The notes: a model not told the origin generated them from the letters alone. A DNA stretch of 64,000 nucleotides from Gnetum montanum (GCA_015680685.1 MNCI01035869.1:127937-191936); one strand, 5' to 3'; numbered from the stretch's first letter, positions 22,101-35,069 are shown. Numbers and translations are program-made.

Positions 22101-24420
22101 TAGCTCCAATTAAGTATTAGTATGCTTGAGATGAGGAAGTCCCTAATCAAGGTACTACTTTAGGAAGATAAGATTGACTCTTGAACTAGAGTCACAAAGA
22201 GCTAGATAATGACCTTTTTTATTATTTTGAATCTCCACCAAATGAATCCTAATATTTGGTTAATTTTTGAGTAAATATCCTTCTTTAACTACTTGCATAG
22301 CCACTATAAACATAGAGATGGTGACAACATCACCATCAAGCATCATCATATTATCTCTATCACACATAGAAATGGAACTCATTTGTGAAGTAAATATTGT
22401 AATTAGATTATAATGACACCATGATCTCTTTAGTGTGGGCTTTTATCTAGCTTGATTGATTTTCCTCTTCATAAAGTGAAGAGGATAATATAGACCTAGT
22501 CTTGTGGTGATCATGTTTGCACATATGGTAAAATTTCCTACTACTGGACCTCAAATGTCCCCTCCCAATAAAATTTCTTGATGATCGATAATATTTCCTT
22601 GATGCATGACTAAATGTAGGATCATTACAATAATAATATTACATAATTTGGCTTGCCTTAGTTACGGTTGACTAGGTATCCCACCTTGCACGGGACTATG
22701 AAGTAGAAGCTGGTATTGTTATTGTACTGGAGCTTGCTTAATAAGATTATTTGAAGTAGGTAGGTACTATTGAGGTATCATCATTGGGATTTGATAAGTA
22801 TCTACCTATGCACCATGAAATTAGGAATTAGATGGAGGTGTCATTTGTTGTTGCATTGGATTTGAGAGATTCCATGGAGCAGCATCCCAGGAATTTGGAG
22901 CTTATTGTTATTGGTACTATTACATGGGCTTTAGATATGTATCACTGGGATACTACAAATGACTAGGGTATGTAGTTCTTCTTGTTTATCTATTAATAAA
23001 TCTGGGATTCAAAGGTACTCTAGATCATGCCATCTCTCCATCATGTAAGCCATGATTAAGCAACACTAAGAATCATGAGTCTATTCAATATTCATAAGGA
23101 CCCTCATCATTGGAGCATGAGTAAGCCTCATTTGAATTTTTTTGAATTCTTTTAGAGTGAGAGATCTTCCCTTATCTTTACCATCATACCTCTTTTAGTG
23201 CTCATGTGGTGCAACTACTTTGGTTGCAACTTCAACCACATTATGCTTAATGTTTTTGAGAGTAGTGGTTATCTTTTCATTCATGGTATCCCAAACTCAG
23301 TCCATACGATGGGCCAAGTCTATCAAGGCCTTATTTATATAGATATGATCTTGTGTTAGGGACTTAACTGCAATCATAGTTTCAGTAATACCTTTAATAA
23401 TTTTAGCCTCCTATTTGCATGATGAATCTTGATTTTACTCATTGTTTTATTGTTTCTTTTGCCACTCACCTTCCATGCTTAGAATGATGTCTAAGAGCAC
23501 CTTGATTTGGACCATAGATTTTTTGTGCACCTAGCCTATTGTGTACATGTTTACACATTATCTTGTCTCTTGCCTTAGCAATTCTACAATGTGCATTACG
23601 TACCTTCTTCAGCTAAAACCATGGTTCAGATTATGGTGCATAGTTTTCATATACCTCTTTATGGTAATGTCAAGAGGTTCATGGGCTCCTTACCTGAATC
23701 TGGTCATCATCTTCTAGATGTTTGAAATTTAGGCATAGGTATAAAATTTTTGATAGAATATTTTGATCATGTTTGCCTACCTCTAGATTGATCTAGAAGC
23801 TAAGAATTTATACCAAGTTTCCACATGCTTGATGAAGGTGTGGGGAAACATCTACAACTTTGGGAAATCACTCACAATTTCTTGAAGATAACAAGCATTG
23901 TTAAAGGCTTGCATATGCATATATGGATTATCACTGATATATCATTTATATATTGGTACATCTACCATGTTCATCCATTTGATTTTTCTATTTTGAACAT
24001 GCTTCCTTGAAATATGTACAACGTTAGTTAATTTATGATAATCACCCTAGTTGAACAAAGGGAAGTTATCATATCTACTAATAGGTCTAGATAAATGTAG
24101 ATGTTGGAACTTGCATATGAGGTCAGAATTTAGGGCTTGGGCTATACACAAGGTAAATATACTTGACCAAGGAACTTGATAGTGAATTAGCCCTTGGCAT
24201 CTCTTATCTACTTTTACTTCTTGCTCCCCATTTGAATGATTAGAGAAAAAGCTATAGCCGACCTTTTCTTCTACCATTTGATTTAGAAGATCTTCCATGT
24301 ACAAAGTCTTATAATTATCAAACATAGGTGTCTAAGCTTTGTATGATAGGTGTTTGTCCCCTAGCCTCATATTGTTCAAGGCATCAATGAGATCTTTTCA
24401 TATAGTCATGACTAGGTCTC
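22101..24420 (-). pseudogene. Gag remnant of reverse G
   Basis: The N-terminal part (24047-24325) is open for 92 codons and carries LIHYQVPWS and ICKFQHLHLS. These align with IYHEVSWS and LSNFQHLHLF of the forward gag near 28010-28110. Downstream the frame is heavily broken; a possible knuckle relic (YHMCKHDHHKTR) lies near 22520-22560. Gag would assemble the particle. Low identity between the two G gags indicates old, separate copies. Confidence 0.6.
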
Positions 24421-24694
24421 TAAAGAACTGATCATGAGAATCTCTACATTTTTCCTACTTATCTTGATGATGAGCCAATACAACTGGTGGAAGGGTCTTA
24501 TCCTTTTAATATTTAAAGTTAATAAATGCACTTCATTTTTTAATGCATCCCATAAGATCTTTGGTGGGATTTGAGTGCTATCTACCATTTCCTTTACATT
24601 CAAAGATATACATACAAAATACTAAAAACACATGATTTGAATAAAAGTTAAAATTAAGAATGTATAAGTGTTTTTGAAAAATTTAGCAACATCC

Positions 24695-24712
24695 TTCCTA
24701 GTAATGGCATTA
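24695..24712 (-). other. tRNA-Asp primer-binding site of reverse G
   Basis: One base from the LTR, the minus strand reads TAATGCCATTACTAGGAA. Against the tRNA-Asp complement TGGCGCCGTTGCCGGGGA there are 10 matches, and all 8 mismatches are transitions. The forward G site (27486-27503) and the B site (36705-36722) support the same assignment. Confidence 0.6.
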
Positions 24713-24713
24713 A

Positions 24714-25713
24714 TGATAAGGGTCTCATTGGTTTTGGACCAATGGGATTTATCATGAAAATTGCTGTGTGATTTTGTCGTATGCTTTGAGGATGATGTTG
24801 AGTGAATTACCATAAACACTTGTGTATATTGTCATGTTCAAGAAATATAAAAGAGATTATAATAAATATGATACAATTAGAAACATGTGTTTCCATAGTG
24901 GTGGATAGAGAAAATATTTATGATTTTATGTTTTATAATTTTTATGGATTATATATTTATAAGAAATAAATAATAAACACACATGCATTGTAATCCCACT
25001 TGGGGATAAGTGCAATGTTCATGTTGTAATTCCTTGTGAGAATAGGTGCAACACCACACACAAATGTAATTAAAATGGGTCTTAGTCATAACCTTGACGG
25101 CCCAACACCATGTTGTATAGCTATAACCTCCTTGGATAAGGGTGAATCACCGTAGCTTATAAAAATAATAAATAAACTAATATTTTTGTGGTTTAAATGT
25201 TTTATAATATTTTTGATATTTTAATTTTCAAGAAATAAATGATAAATTAAGGAAAAATCATAATCTATGTTCATTGCACAAATAATGCACTCCAAATTAA
25301 CCAAATGGTTTTAGGCTAGATAACTATGATAAGAGTCTAATAGAGTCTAGCCATACTTGTGAAAGTGATAACTTAGAACACACATAAAATAGGAAAAGAC
25401 TTAAATTACCTAAGGGAGGAAGAGCTCTTTATATGAAATCAAATGCCAAAAGCTAAAATGAAATTCTTGAAATTAAATTATTTTCTATGACAACTTATTT
25501 GAGTATTTATAGTTTTTGCAACATAATGACAAGGGTTTGCTAGTGCCTAGGTGTCAATGAAGGCCTATTAGCACAACTTGGACAATCCAAAGACACATTA
25601 AAGGAGGTAGAGAGGTAAAAGAGCCAAACTAGGATACTAATGAAGATGCATCAACACCCCTACATTGATATAGGGAATGGGCTAATGTAGTGTAGTTAGT
25701 GCACCCCTACCCT
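24714..25713 (-). repeat. 5' LTR of reverse G element (G2), truncated
   Basis: It aligns with the 2470-3470 part of G1 from the CCCTTATCA end (24714 on plus) to GTAGTTAGTGCACCC near 25705. The last roughly 210-250 bases of the LTR (its TGATGAG end) are missing, and chromovirus integrase sequence follows immediately. Confidence 0.78.
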
Positions 25714-25717
25714 TACA

Positions 25718-26214
25718 AACCAGGAGGACTACTTCATGTTCATGATGTCCTATAATGGAAGAAGAAGGGTATTAGCATGGACTTTATTTTAGAATTATCA
25801 AGGAATAGAAGGAAATTGATAGTAATGGATTTGTTAACAAAATATTCTCATTTTCTTGCTACTCACTCTACTATAATAGTAGAGGATATTGCTAAGTTAT
25901 TTATTAATGAGATTGTGAGATTACATGGGGTTCTAGTTAAGATAATATCTAATAAAGATCCTAAGTTTATCTCAAGATTTTGGCAAGTATTTCAAGTAGA
26001 TCTATGCACTAAATTAAATATAAGTTCTATCTATCATCCTTAAATATATGAATAAATAGAGTGAGTAAATCATGTTTTAGAAGATATGTTTTAGGCTTAT
26101 ATACTTTAATATATGAAGGATTAGGATGAAAAATTGTCTTTAGTAGAATTTACATAAAACAATAGTTATTAGATAGGTATTAAGACTATTTATTATGAGA
26201 TACTTTATGGTACA
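25718..26214 (+). pseudogene. Chromovirus integrase, first piece
   Basis: The frame begins KPGGLLHVHDVL and continues ISMDFILELS, the standard linker and start of a Tekay/Del-type integrase core. The first catalytic Asp lies in VMDLLTKYSHF. The second region reads ISNKDPKF, where ISDRDPKF is usual, so the catalytic Asp is Asn. YHP is followed by a broken GQSE region, and the piece ends inside the PYExLYG motif. There it is cut at 26214 by the G element LTR. The next integrase residues appear 28 kb away at 54179. Upstream gag, protease and RT of this element are absent, presumably deleted. Confidence 0.82.
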
Positions 26215-27484
26215 TGATGAGTTGTTGAGGGGCATTTTATAAGTTAATTGTAAGCATTGGGCTTGGGAAGTATTGTGTGCATCCTATGTTTGTAGTTCTA
26301 GGATGTTTGGTATGTTTGGTTGAGGTTTATGTCTCTTAGGTATGTAACCTTGCTTCCTTTATTACCTTTTCAAGTGGTGTGCATGGCTTAAGTCTCTTTG
26401 GATGTTTCTTACTTTGTTAGGACTTCTGACAATCCTTGGGACATGTCCCCTTGTTTCTAGATTTTTCTAGGTCTATTAGTTTAGTGTGTGGGCTATAAGG
26501 ATATGTTGACCCTAGGGCATCAATGCCTTAACATTGATGAATCCCCTACATCAATGCTAGTGCATTCACAACCTGGTACAATCCCTATCATTGAACTCCC
26601 CAAAATTATAATAAAAAACTACTAGGGTACATTGATAGATCTTTGTTGATGCCTAGAAGTTAACAAACTTGATCCATTTTATTATGAAACTACAAATACT
26701 TGGTTTGAGCTCTCCTTAAGGATACTTTTATAACTTCTACCATTTTTTGATTTCCTAAGTTCTTTTGGTGTTTAGTTTGTTTTAAGAGCTCAACCACCCT
26801 TGGCTAAGTGTGATTTCTTTCCAATTTTATATGTGTTTTGAGTTATCACTTTCACAAGTGCATCTAGACTCTATTAGAGTGCTACCTTGCTTTTATGGCC
26901 TAGAACCATTTGGTTGATGAAGAGTCTGGTGATTTGCATCATGTATAAAACTCATGATTTTTCATATTTTCTATGACTTGGATTCCTTAAACTATAATAC
27001 TACCAAAAATATGAACTTTTTTCATATCATATGAATGAATGAATGAGTGAATTCATTCATTCCTATCATGTTCAATTATGATGATTTATTCTTATACAAG
27101 GTCATAATCATATGATATGGTGTTGGGCCATTGAGGTATTGACTAGGAGCTATTTTATGTGTTCTATGTGATCATTACTACTTGTCCAACAAGGGATTGT
27201 AATACATGTGTGCTATTTATTGCTTTTTCTTATATTTATAAAATACATAAAAAATTATAAAATGTAAAATTATAAATTTTTTCTCCTCTTCAACTATGGA
27301 AACATGAGTTTCACGTGTACTATATATGTACATATATCTTTCACATTTATCAAACATAATGATATACACAAGGTTTTTTTTTTTTTGAAATTAACATTAA
27401 CACATCTTCAGAAGTTAATGATTGGATCATACTATGTTTTATATGCTATAATTCCATTGGTCATGGTTGATGGGATCCTTATCA
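26215..27484 (+). repeat. 5' LTR of forward G (G3)
   Basis: It begins TGATGAGTTG and ends CCTTATCA, followed after one base by the primer site. It aligns with 53212-54178; the latter lacks about 250 bases near the U3 start. It also aligns with the reverse copies at 2470 and 24714. A T-rich run occurs at 27373-27385. Confidence 0.85.
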
Positions 27485-27485
27485 T

Positions 27486-27503
27486 TGGTGCCATTACCAT
27501 GGA
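27486..27503 (+). other. tRNA-Asp primer-binding site of forward G
   Basis: TGGTGCCATTACCATGGA matches the tRNA-Asp complement TGGCGCCGTTGCCGGGGA at 13 of 18 positions. Four of the five mismatches are transitions, three of them at CpG dinucleotides. Confidence 0.7.
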
Positions 27504-27869
27504 AGACATTGGTGAATTACCTCAAACTACTTGTATATTCTTGATTTTAACATTTTCTTTTAACTAGAATGTGTATTTCTATTAGATTTATGTGTAGGTT
27601 GCCATTACAAGCAATATGATTAACAATATCCAAACCCCACCAAGAACCTTTAGTAAGAAAGATGTAATGAAGTGAAGGATACACCCTATACTTAACATTT
27701 GTTAGACACTTATCTACCACTAAATGTGTTGGCTTATCACCAAGATAAGTAGAAAAGGTGGTAGGATTGTCATGAATGGTTTTCAAAAGACTGTCTATGG
27801 CTATGCATTATGATCATATAGAGGCTTTATCAATAGTGGCTTCATTAATAATTAGTTATATTACATGGC
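27504..27869 (+). other. 5' leader of forward G
   Basis: This untranslated stretch lies between primer site and gag ATG. Its start (to about 27560) matches the corresponding leader of the reverse copy, both containing TTCTTGATTTTAAC-like sequence. No gene is visible. Confidence 0.55.
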
Positions 27870-29830
27870 ATTAGAGCCACAATTTAGTAAGTATGAGCCT
27901 AATTAATGACAAGAGCTTTAAGATTGATTAGTTAAAAAAGAAGAAGCATGTGATAACATCTTATCAAAGAATTTAGACGATGAGGATGATAAACCTAACA
28001 AGAAGGGAAAGGGGTCAATCTACCATGAAGTCTCATGGTCAAATAAAACTCATAGGAACATAGCTAGGACATATGACATAAATCTCCTTTCTAATTTTCA
28101 ACATTTACATTTGTTTGGATCATCTAGTGATGAGGATGCTACACTCTATAATTGGTGTGATTATAATGAACTTAACAAAGCTATTTATTTTTTATACGAG
28201 CATGTTCATGATAGCTGTGTCCAATGTATCAGCATGGATGTTGTTCCAATCTATAGAGGGCTTATTAGTGATGATTCTTAATTTCACATGCAAGCATTTA
28301 ATATTTCTTGATACCTTAAAGAGATTGTTAATGGTTAGCAAAAGTTATAGTTATTTCCCTACTATTTCATTAAGCATGCTAAAACTTGATATAAATCCTT
28401 ATCCTCTAAATCAATTCAGAAATGGGTAGACATGGTTAAGATCTTCTATATTGAATTTCAAGTCTATGCCTACACCTATAATGTCTAAAAGAGAATGACT
28501 TGGATGAAGGTAAGAAGCTTGTGAATATTTAGACATTACCATGAAATGATTTATGAAAATGATTGATCCTTGTTTGTACCATGGCTTTAGCTAACAAGAG
28601 TAGTTGATGCATATCATGGAAGGTCTAAGGAAAGAGATAAATGAAAATGTGGATATTTATGTCATGGGATAGACATACAAAAGTTTCTGATCCAAATCAA
28701 AGCACTCATGGATATTATTGCTAATATGGAAGATGAGTGGTGAAAACACCAGTTAGCCAAGAAGCATAATCATAATTTAACACCTCAAAGGAAGATAAAG
28801 AAAATTAAAGATATGGATGAATGCTTTAATTTAGTTGTGTTTTTTATGCAAGACTAAGTTAGAACCAAGAAGACCTTAATATACTTGACCAAAAAGTTGG
28901 ACTAGGTTTGGAAAACAATGGATGAGAAAATGATCACTATCCTCAAGGAAATTAAGGAAAAGATGATTGAAGATATAGTAAAAGGCCATTACACCATAAA
29001 AATGCAAGAATAAGCATGATAGTAAGAGTAAGGCCAAGATTTCATACTTGAAGTGTGTTAATGAAGATCTAGATAAAGCTTCTTCCTTCTTGAGTGATGA
29101 GAATCCTTGTAAGTATTGTTTAGATTCTCATGACTTGTAATACTACTTAATCATGGCTCACATGATTAGTGAGGTGGAACAAGTTGGGATGTGTTTGAAC
29201 TATAAGTTCATCAAGAGGTAAAGAAGGAGGACTCCTTACCTTGGTCAATCATACTACGTTAGAGGTGGATAACCAAAACACATCTAGTGGTACCAATAGT
29301 GGATAACTTTAAATTCTTGGGAGTGCTTCTTGATAGAATCTACCTATTCTAATGCAATGTTAGATGATGCCTCCTACCAATCCTTATTTTTAAGATATGC
29401 AAGCCTGTACTTACTAACTTCCTTTCATGACTCCATAATAATTCCTATCTACATCAAAGTATCCCTACTTAGCTAGATTCCCAACAATAATAAGCATAAT
29501 AAATTTTACTTCATAGTCCCACGCAAAATGGGATTCTTAGTCAGCTATAATCACAAGTAGCTAAGTTTTATGATGTTTCCTATTATGTTGATCATGCTTC
29601 TATGTATGCTACTAAAAAATATTATCAAGCACTTATTTATTTAGTTGTAGATGGAGGCTTGAAGTTCCATGGCCATAAATTTTATCATAAGCACAATTGT
29701 GAACATCATGGGACTAGGTCCATACCATCACTTTCATCTTGTAGATAGGACTATGCTTTAAGGAAGATGAAAATCCTTATCAAAGAGTTTCTTATGTCAT
29801 TACTTGAGATTTTCTAAGGTAAATCATCTA
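27870..29830 (+). pseudogene. Gag remnant of forward G
   Basis: A likely start ATG at 27870 opens MALEPQFSKYEP. The N-terminal block with IYHEVSWS and LLSNFQHLHLF (28010-28110) aligns with the reverse gag. A Lys/Glu-rich, helical stretch follows (28740-29000). A CxxC relic (NPCKYCLDSHDL) near 29100-29140 may be what is left of a zinc knuckle. About 29280-29830 is Ser/Tyr/Pro-rich linker sequence. Stops and frameshifts are frequent. The start is chosen from the ATG nearest the leader and is not proven. Confidence 0.6.
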
Positions 29831-30490
29831 CCTCAGGGATAAGCTCATTAATGATATTTGACAAGTCTAACAAGATGGAATTTGATGAAAGTGACATTAT
29901 TACTATTTCCATATCTAACATAGATATCCAGGCAATGAAGGAAGGATATTTTATTGAAAAGAGATTAGATGTTGATAGCCTTGTGATTGAACTTGAAAGT
30001 GATGAGGAGTATTATTACTTAGCTCTTTGTGAATTTGGGTTAAGAATTAACATTATTTCAATGTAATAGTATATTGCTTGGGGCTCACTCCTATTAAAAT
30101 TTAAAATATTCACAAACTAGTGGGGTAGTGAACCAATGTTACACATTCCTAGTGGGGTAGGTGAACAATGTGATGACAAACTTAGTAGGCTAGTAATATC
30201 TAGTTGATTTCTTTGTAATCAAACTAGAGAATAAAGTAGGAGAGAGGTTCTTATCATTATGAGAAGATCTTGGTTAATCATCATTGATGCTAAGCTAGTC
30301 TTCCAATGCCTTCACCTTAAAATTAGCAAGAAGGATAAGAATGGAAGAGTGCATTATAAGTTGATATCTTATTATCCTTCATGGTCATGTGGCAAGCATG
30401 ATTGCAATTACTATGTTACTAAATATCTTTGTGCGGTTAGAGACATCATTTTTCTTGAAGAAGGTTTGGTCTATGAAGCCACCAGTTAAA
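29831..30490 (+). pseudogene. Aspartic protease remnant of forward G
   Basis: An acidic open stretch at 29851-30066 precedes the protease. The C-terminal protease half is recognisable at about 30210-30340 as LIIMRRSWL followed by IIIDAKLVFQCLHL, equivalent to the LGRPWL...NAKI motif. It aligns with 21880-22074 of the reverse copy. The DSG active site is not recognisable. The frame 30259-30489 continues toward RT. Confidence 0.6.
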
Positions 30491-30899
30491 TCCTTAAAGG
30501 TTCTATTGATTCTTTTGCCTTATCTGATGCTAAATCATTCAATTTAGAAGAAGGAGACCCAATGGTGGTTGCTACAGCAATGCAGTATGATCCTAAATTA
30601 AGGAAAACTCTTGATTTATTCAAAAATATTCCACCACCATCTTTGGAGCTCTAACCACTCTCAAGGATCTGGAATACATGTTTCTCACTAATGGTCATCC
30701 TACCATCATTAATTTTACCTTGATGACCATCTAGAAGATTGAGTTCTAAAAGGTATTTACTAGGTGGAGAAATTTCTTTACTTGATTCCATGACAAACTC
30801 ATGGAAATTAACTTCTTGATCTCTTAATACTACATATACATAGAATTAAGCATTAATTTTGGGCATATAATCCATCGAAGAGTTAATTCTAATATGCGA

Positions 30900-31640
30900 T
30901 GTTATGAAGAATACATTCATTTACCTCTTGTTGACTATTTTAATTGCATCCATTTTAGACAATGAGTGGATTAGATTGACTATAGTTGCTCTAAAGAAAG
31001 GAAATGAATGAAAATTTTGTATCAACTCTAGGTTGCTAAATGCTATGACATTTAAGAATCATTTCCCATTGTTGTTCATGGACTAGGTGCTAGATAACAT
31101 CTCTAGCCAAGAGTATTATAGCTTTCTTGATCTATGCTTCAATTATAATTAAATTAGCATAATGCTAGAGGATTATGTTAAAACTACCTTCATTTATCTA
31201 TGGGTGACCTTTGCTTTCAAGTACATGTCCTTTAGGTTATGCAATGTGCTAGCCACATTCCAATGATTGGTAATGTTAGTGTTTTAAGACTACATAGACA
31301 AGGGTGTGAATTCTTTATGGATGACTTTTCCACATATAATAGAACTTTCAAAATATTCCTAAACTAATAAGACACTATTTTACACTATTTTTTCTAGGTA
31401 AACTTAAAGCCGAATTAGAAGAAGAATTAGTTGATGATGACGAAGGGCTAGTTCTTAGACACAAAATATTTAAGAAGGGAATTAAAGTTAATCTTAAGGA
31501 GATCCACATCATTAAAAATATGAAGTAGGTTCTCATGATAGTAAAGGAGATGCAATCTTTTCTTGGCCATATAGGCTATTATTTCAGGTTTATTAAAGAT
31601 TACTCTAGAATAGCTAGACCATTATTTGAGCTAACAAAAG
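30900..31640 (+). pseudogene. Reverse transcriptase of forward G (Athila-type)
   Basis: Blocks in order: WIRLTIVALKKGNE (WVSPVVVVPKKGG in the family), INSRLLNAMTFKNHFPLLFMD, SFLDLCFNYN, EDYVKTTF, FKYMSFRLCNVLATFQ, and a catalytic box FMDDFSTY near 31315-31340 with both Asp residues kept, in a shifted frame. VQSFLGHIGYY-like sequence follows near 31550. The FMDDFS box and the RLCN..ATFQ motif are typical of the Athila branch. At least two frameshifts and many stops are present. Confidence 0.78.
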
Positions 31641-32130
31641 AATGATGTCCTATTATTATGGAACAAAGAATGTGAAAATGCCTTCCAATGTCTAAAGGAA
31701 AGATTAATATAAACTTCAATGTTGAAGAGTCCTAACTAGATTTAACCATTTCATATCATGATAGATGCCACTAATTGTGCATGGGATGTAGTCCTAATTT
31801 AGTTTGATAAGAAAAATAAAGTCTTATATTTTCTCTATGATAATTGAAGCATTGGAGGACCACAAATAAATTACACCAGTATAGAAAAAGAGCTTATGAC
31901 CATTGTATTTTCACACTAGAAATTGAAATATTATGTGCTTGAGTATAATATTTTCATCCACACTGATTATAGTGTCATTCGGTTCTTCATGAATACACTT
32001 GATTTTAATTTGCATGTGATTTAGTAACAAGTTCTTTTGCAGGAGTTTGATCTACATATGATTGATCATAAAGAACTAAGAACATGATGGTGGTTCATTT
32101 GTCGAGGTTACATATGGTAGCAAAGGAAAA
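31641..32130 (+). pseudogene. RNase H of forward G
   Basis: Recognised by YTSIEKELMTIVFS (NYTTTEKELLAVVFA in the family), LKYYVLEYNIFIHTDYSVIRFF, and LLQEFDLHMIDHK. These correspond to RNase H motifs with the DH(S/A) stretch read as DYS. Stops interrupt it. It would degrade the RNA strand during reverse transcription. Confidence 0.75.
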
Positions 32131-32379
32131 GTCGTGCTTCTTCAAGATTTTTCTAATGATCATATTTGTAGAACCATCTTTAACACTAGGAATGGATGTG
32201 ACTATAGGTGGTACAATGATATCATTGACTATGTGGTGGTATAAAAGAATCCTTCTTAGTGGGATAAAAGAAAGATCCCATGATTCCAACACTAGGTAAA
32301 GCCTTACTTAGTCATTAAAGAACATCTCTATAAGAGGTGCATTTATGATCTTATGAGATGATGTATTTCTAAAGAGAGT

Positions 32380-33120
32380 TAAGATACCATGTTGGATCAT
32401 GAGGATCATGATGTTTGTGCTGAATACTATGCTAGAAAGAGGAATGCTACAAAGCTACTACTCATGGACTATTTTTGACTCATAATGTTTCATGATGCTT
32501 AATACTTCATGTGCTATTATGATAAGTCCCAGTGGATGAAAGGTATATCCTCACATATGGAGGAGCCAAAATAATTGATCTAACCACTTGAATTCTTTGA
32601 TGTGTGGGAAATTAATTTTTTTGATCCCATTACTTTAACTTCGAATAGCAAAACATATGTTATTACTACCATTAAAGACTATTTAGCATCCACTGTAGCA
32701 AGCTTCCTTCGTAAAAATATACCACACAGGTTTGGTGTTCCCAAAATATTAATCTTTAATAATTATACATATTTTACTAGTAATATTTTCAAGAATTTAT
32801 TAGAATCTTATGGAGTCACTCATAAATTAACTTTCATTTATCACTCGCAAGCTAATGGCCAAGTGGAGGTTACTATTCATGAAATTGTGAGAATACTTAG
32901 AAAAATGGTAAACAAGTATAGAAGATACTAGGCCAACAAGATTAATGATGTTATTTGGACCTATTAAAAAACATGGAAGAATCCTATTTGCTACATACCA
33001 TTCAAGTTGATGTATGGATAGGTTCCATGATTACCTATTGATTTTGAGATGAAAACCTTAAGTTGTATGGCTAATTTTGACATGACCTTGGATTTTGTAT
33101 AAAATAAGAGGTTGATCATA
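32380..33120 (+). pseudogene. Integrase of forward G
   Basis: The core is largely open at 32602-32931: VWEINFFDPI (usually DFMGPF), RFGVPKILIFNNYTYF where the catalytic Asp of the usual ISDxGTHF is Asn, and YHSQANGQVEVTIHEI with the Glu kept. The C-terminal SPFxLVYG-like motif reads IPFKLMYG near 32995. The third frame position of the family is respected. Several stops follow in the C-terminal region up to about 33400. Confidence 0.8.
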
Positions 33121-35069
33121 GAATTTCCTTAATGTGCAATGAATTAAAACATTCTTATATTAAGGCTCACCATGATGTTCATGCAAGATAATTTTATTTT
33201 AAACTTTGTAATAAGATCATCTATTTGAATCCATCATTCTTGTCTTATTCAAACTTCACTTTGATCATCTATTTGTACTTTATTTAGTGCCATGTTTGTA
33301 TATCATTCAAACGATCTAGAAAAAGTGTTTCTAGTCAATGGGAAACACATGAAAAATTATAAAGAATATGTTTTACCTTTGAGAGTGCTTAATGCTTAAT
33401 TTTGGATTTTAAACCCCAAGTGTATCAAGTGATAAATATGAATTATTCATGGGGGAAGAATCCTCAACACCATGTTAAATTTTATTTTATTCTATTGTTT
33501 TTTCATGTACTTTAATAAAGTTAGTGTGTTAGTATGTTTAGTTAGAAATTGTTATATTTTTGAAGCTTAATGATTAATGATTAATCTTTTTCTCTTTAAG
33601 TGTATTTTTTATATGTGGGAAAACTAATTAATATGCTTTATGAATGATCACTTGATAAGCCGATGGTGGATGGATGAGTTTCATATGTGATGATGATATG
33701 AGAGTGCTAAATGAGTTCAAAGTGAAGTCTTGATCAATTGAATTCCCACTTAACAAAGTTTATCCACACATTTTTCCTCTATTCATCACTAGTGAAGTAG
33801 GCTCAAATTTAGCATGGAGGTAGGACTCACATAATAAGTTTTTGAAGTTGTTACTACTAAAATCATGGATAGGTGATGGGCCCATAATTTAAGGTATGAG
33901 CTTCAAAATCCTAGTTGAGTGCTTAATCACTAGAAATGGAAGGACGTGTTACTAACGATCCTTGTAATTATTGGGATGACTTTGACCCTTGTAATTGGAT
34001 CAATGTACACATGCTTGGCATTCCTAACCACTTTGGTTAGAAGAGGTTTATGCTTTTCATGAACCTATGCATGTCATGTGGTGAGGGATGGATTCTCATG
34101 TTCATACAAGTCAAAGACTCGAAATGGTGATTCAGTAATTCAGTTATTCCCACAATTCTCATGCACATCTTGGAAGATCCTCTTCTTATAAGAAATTATT
34201 TTCAAAAAAAAAAGTTAAGAAGAAGAGGTAATGGAAAGAATGATATTATTCAAAGATTTTTGATCATACAAATTGGTATTTTTACCATCTCAAAATAATC
34301 GTATAATTGCTCAAGCAAGATCAAGATGAAAGGTTGAACCAATGTTTATGTAAAATAGGTTTTTTGTTAATTGGACATGCTTATCTCATATTTAGCCTAT
34401 TTCTTAGATAACTTAACCCTTAAATGTAATAGTCCAAGATAATATTATGCCTCATTTCTACTTATGGCTAGGAAGGCTTAAAAGGCTCTTTTATAATGAA
34501 CTTTGATAACGTCAAATGCTACTTCCACTCAAATCTAAAAACTAATATGCTTCAAGGAGTTAAGATTACAATTATTAATTCAAACCATGATCATATATAT
34601 CATGAAGATTCCATTTGCTTAGTCATGTCATTGTAAGCATCTTAGGAACTAGGATTGGTTAGCATGGCTAAAGGGATTGATGAGAGGTTTCTAGTAAAGC
34701 CAAATTTGAGAAACCTATTATGCATACATACATAGATGAAGGAGAACAAAATTGGAATCTTGAGTTTTAGGTGATTTGTGGTATGTTATCTTGATTCAAT
34801 TTTACCAATGGTTATATTATAGAATAATCAAGGTTAGATAATACAGGTAGTGGTGGGTGCATCCTTATGCTTGAAAAGAGGACTTGGAGGTCTATCCTTA
34901 TTGTGTGGATGAGTAGTACTGAAGGGATTCAACAAAGGATCTCTCATGATATGTAGAAAATTCTCATGCACTCCCATGAGGTAAGTAAATGATTGGTTGG
35001 GGATTTGATAATTTTGCATCCTCACATTCTCTCTCTTGTCCATCAATTCATTCTTCATGTATTTCTTTC
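33121..35069 (+). other. Post-pol spacer of forward G, left part
   Basis: Apart from integrase C-terminal relics up to about 33400, no coding sequence is recognised. It aligns with the reverse G spacer at about 21860-20080. It is interrupted at 35070 by the B element, whose flanking pair CTTTC/CTTTT lies at 35065-35069 and 48445-48449. Confidence 0.65.

Larger units (their letters stand above)
2470..25717 (-). mobile_element. Athila-type LTR retrotransposon G, reverse orientation, RT/RNase H/integrase deleted
   Basis: The element reads right to left: 5' LTR (24714-25713, truncated), tRNA-Asp primer site (24695-24712), gag, protease remnant (about 21860-22100), long spacer with a TATA box, ORF3 (about 16200-18560), polypurine tract and 3' LTR (2470-3681). 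Its order matches the forward G element at 26215-54178, except that everything between the protease and the integrase C-terminal end is missing. This is about 3 kb by comparison with 30340-33330. A copia element is inserted next to its 3' LTR. Without that insertion it would be about 10.9 kb. The left flank reads CATAT (2465-2469) in the family F LTR; the matching right duplication is lost because the right LTR is truncated. Confidence 0.8.

Noticed and set aside
27868-27881. TGGCATTAGAGCC, resembling an initiator-Met primer site
   Set aside because: A better tRNA-Asp site adjoins the LTR end at 27486. The later word coincides with the ATG of gag.
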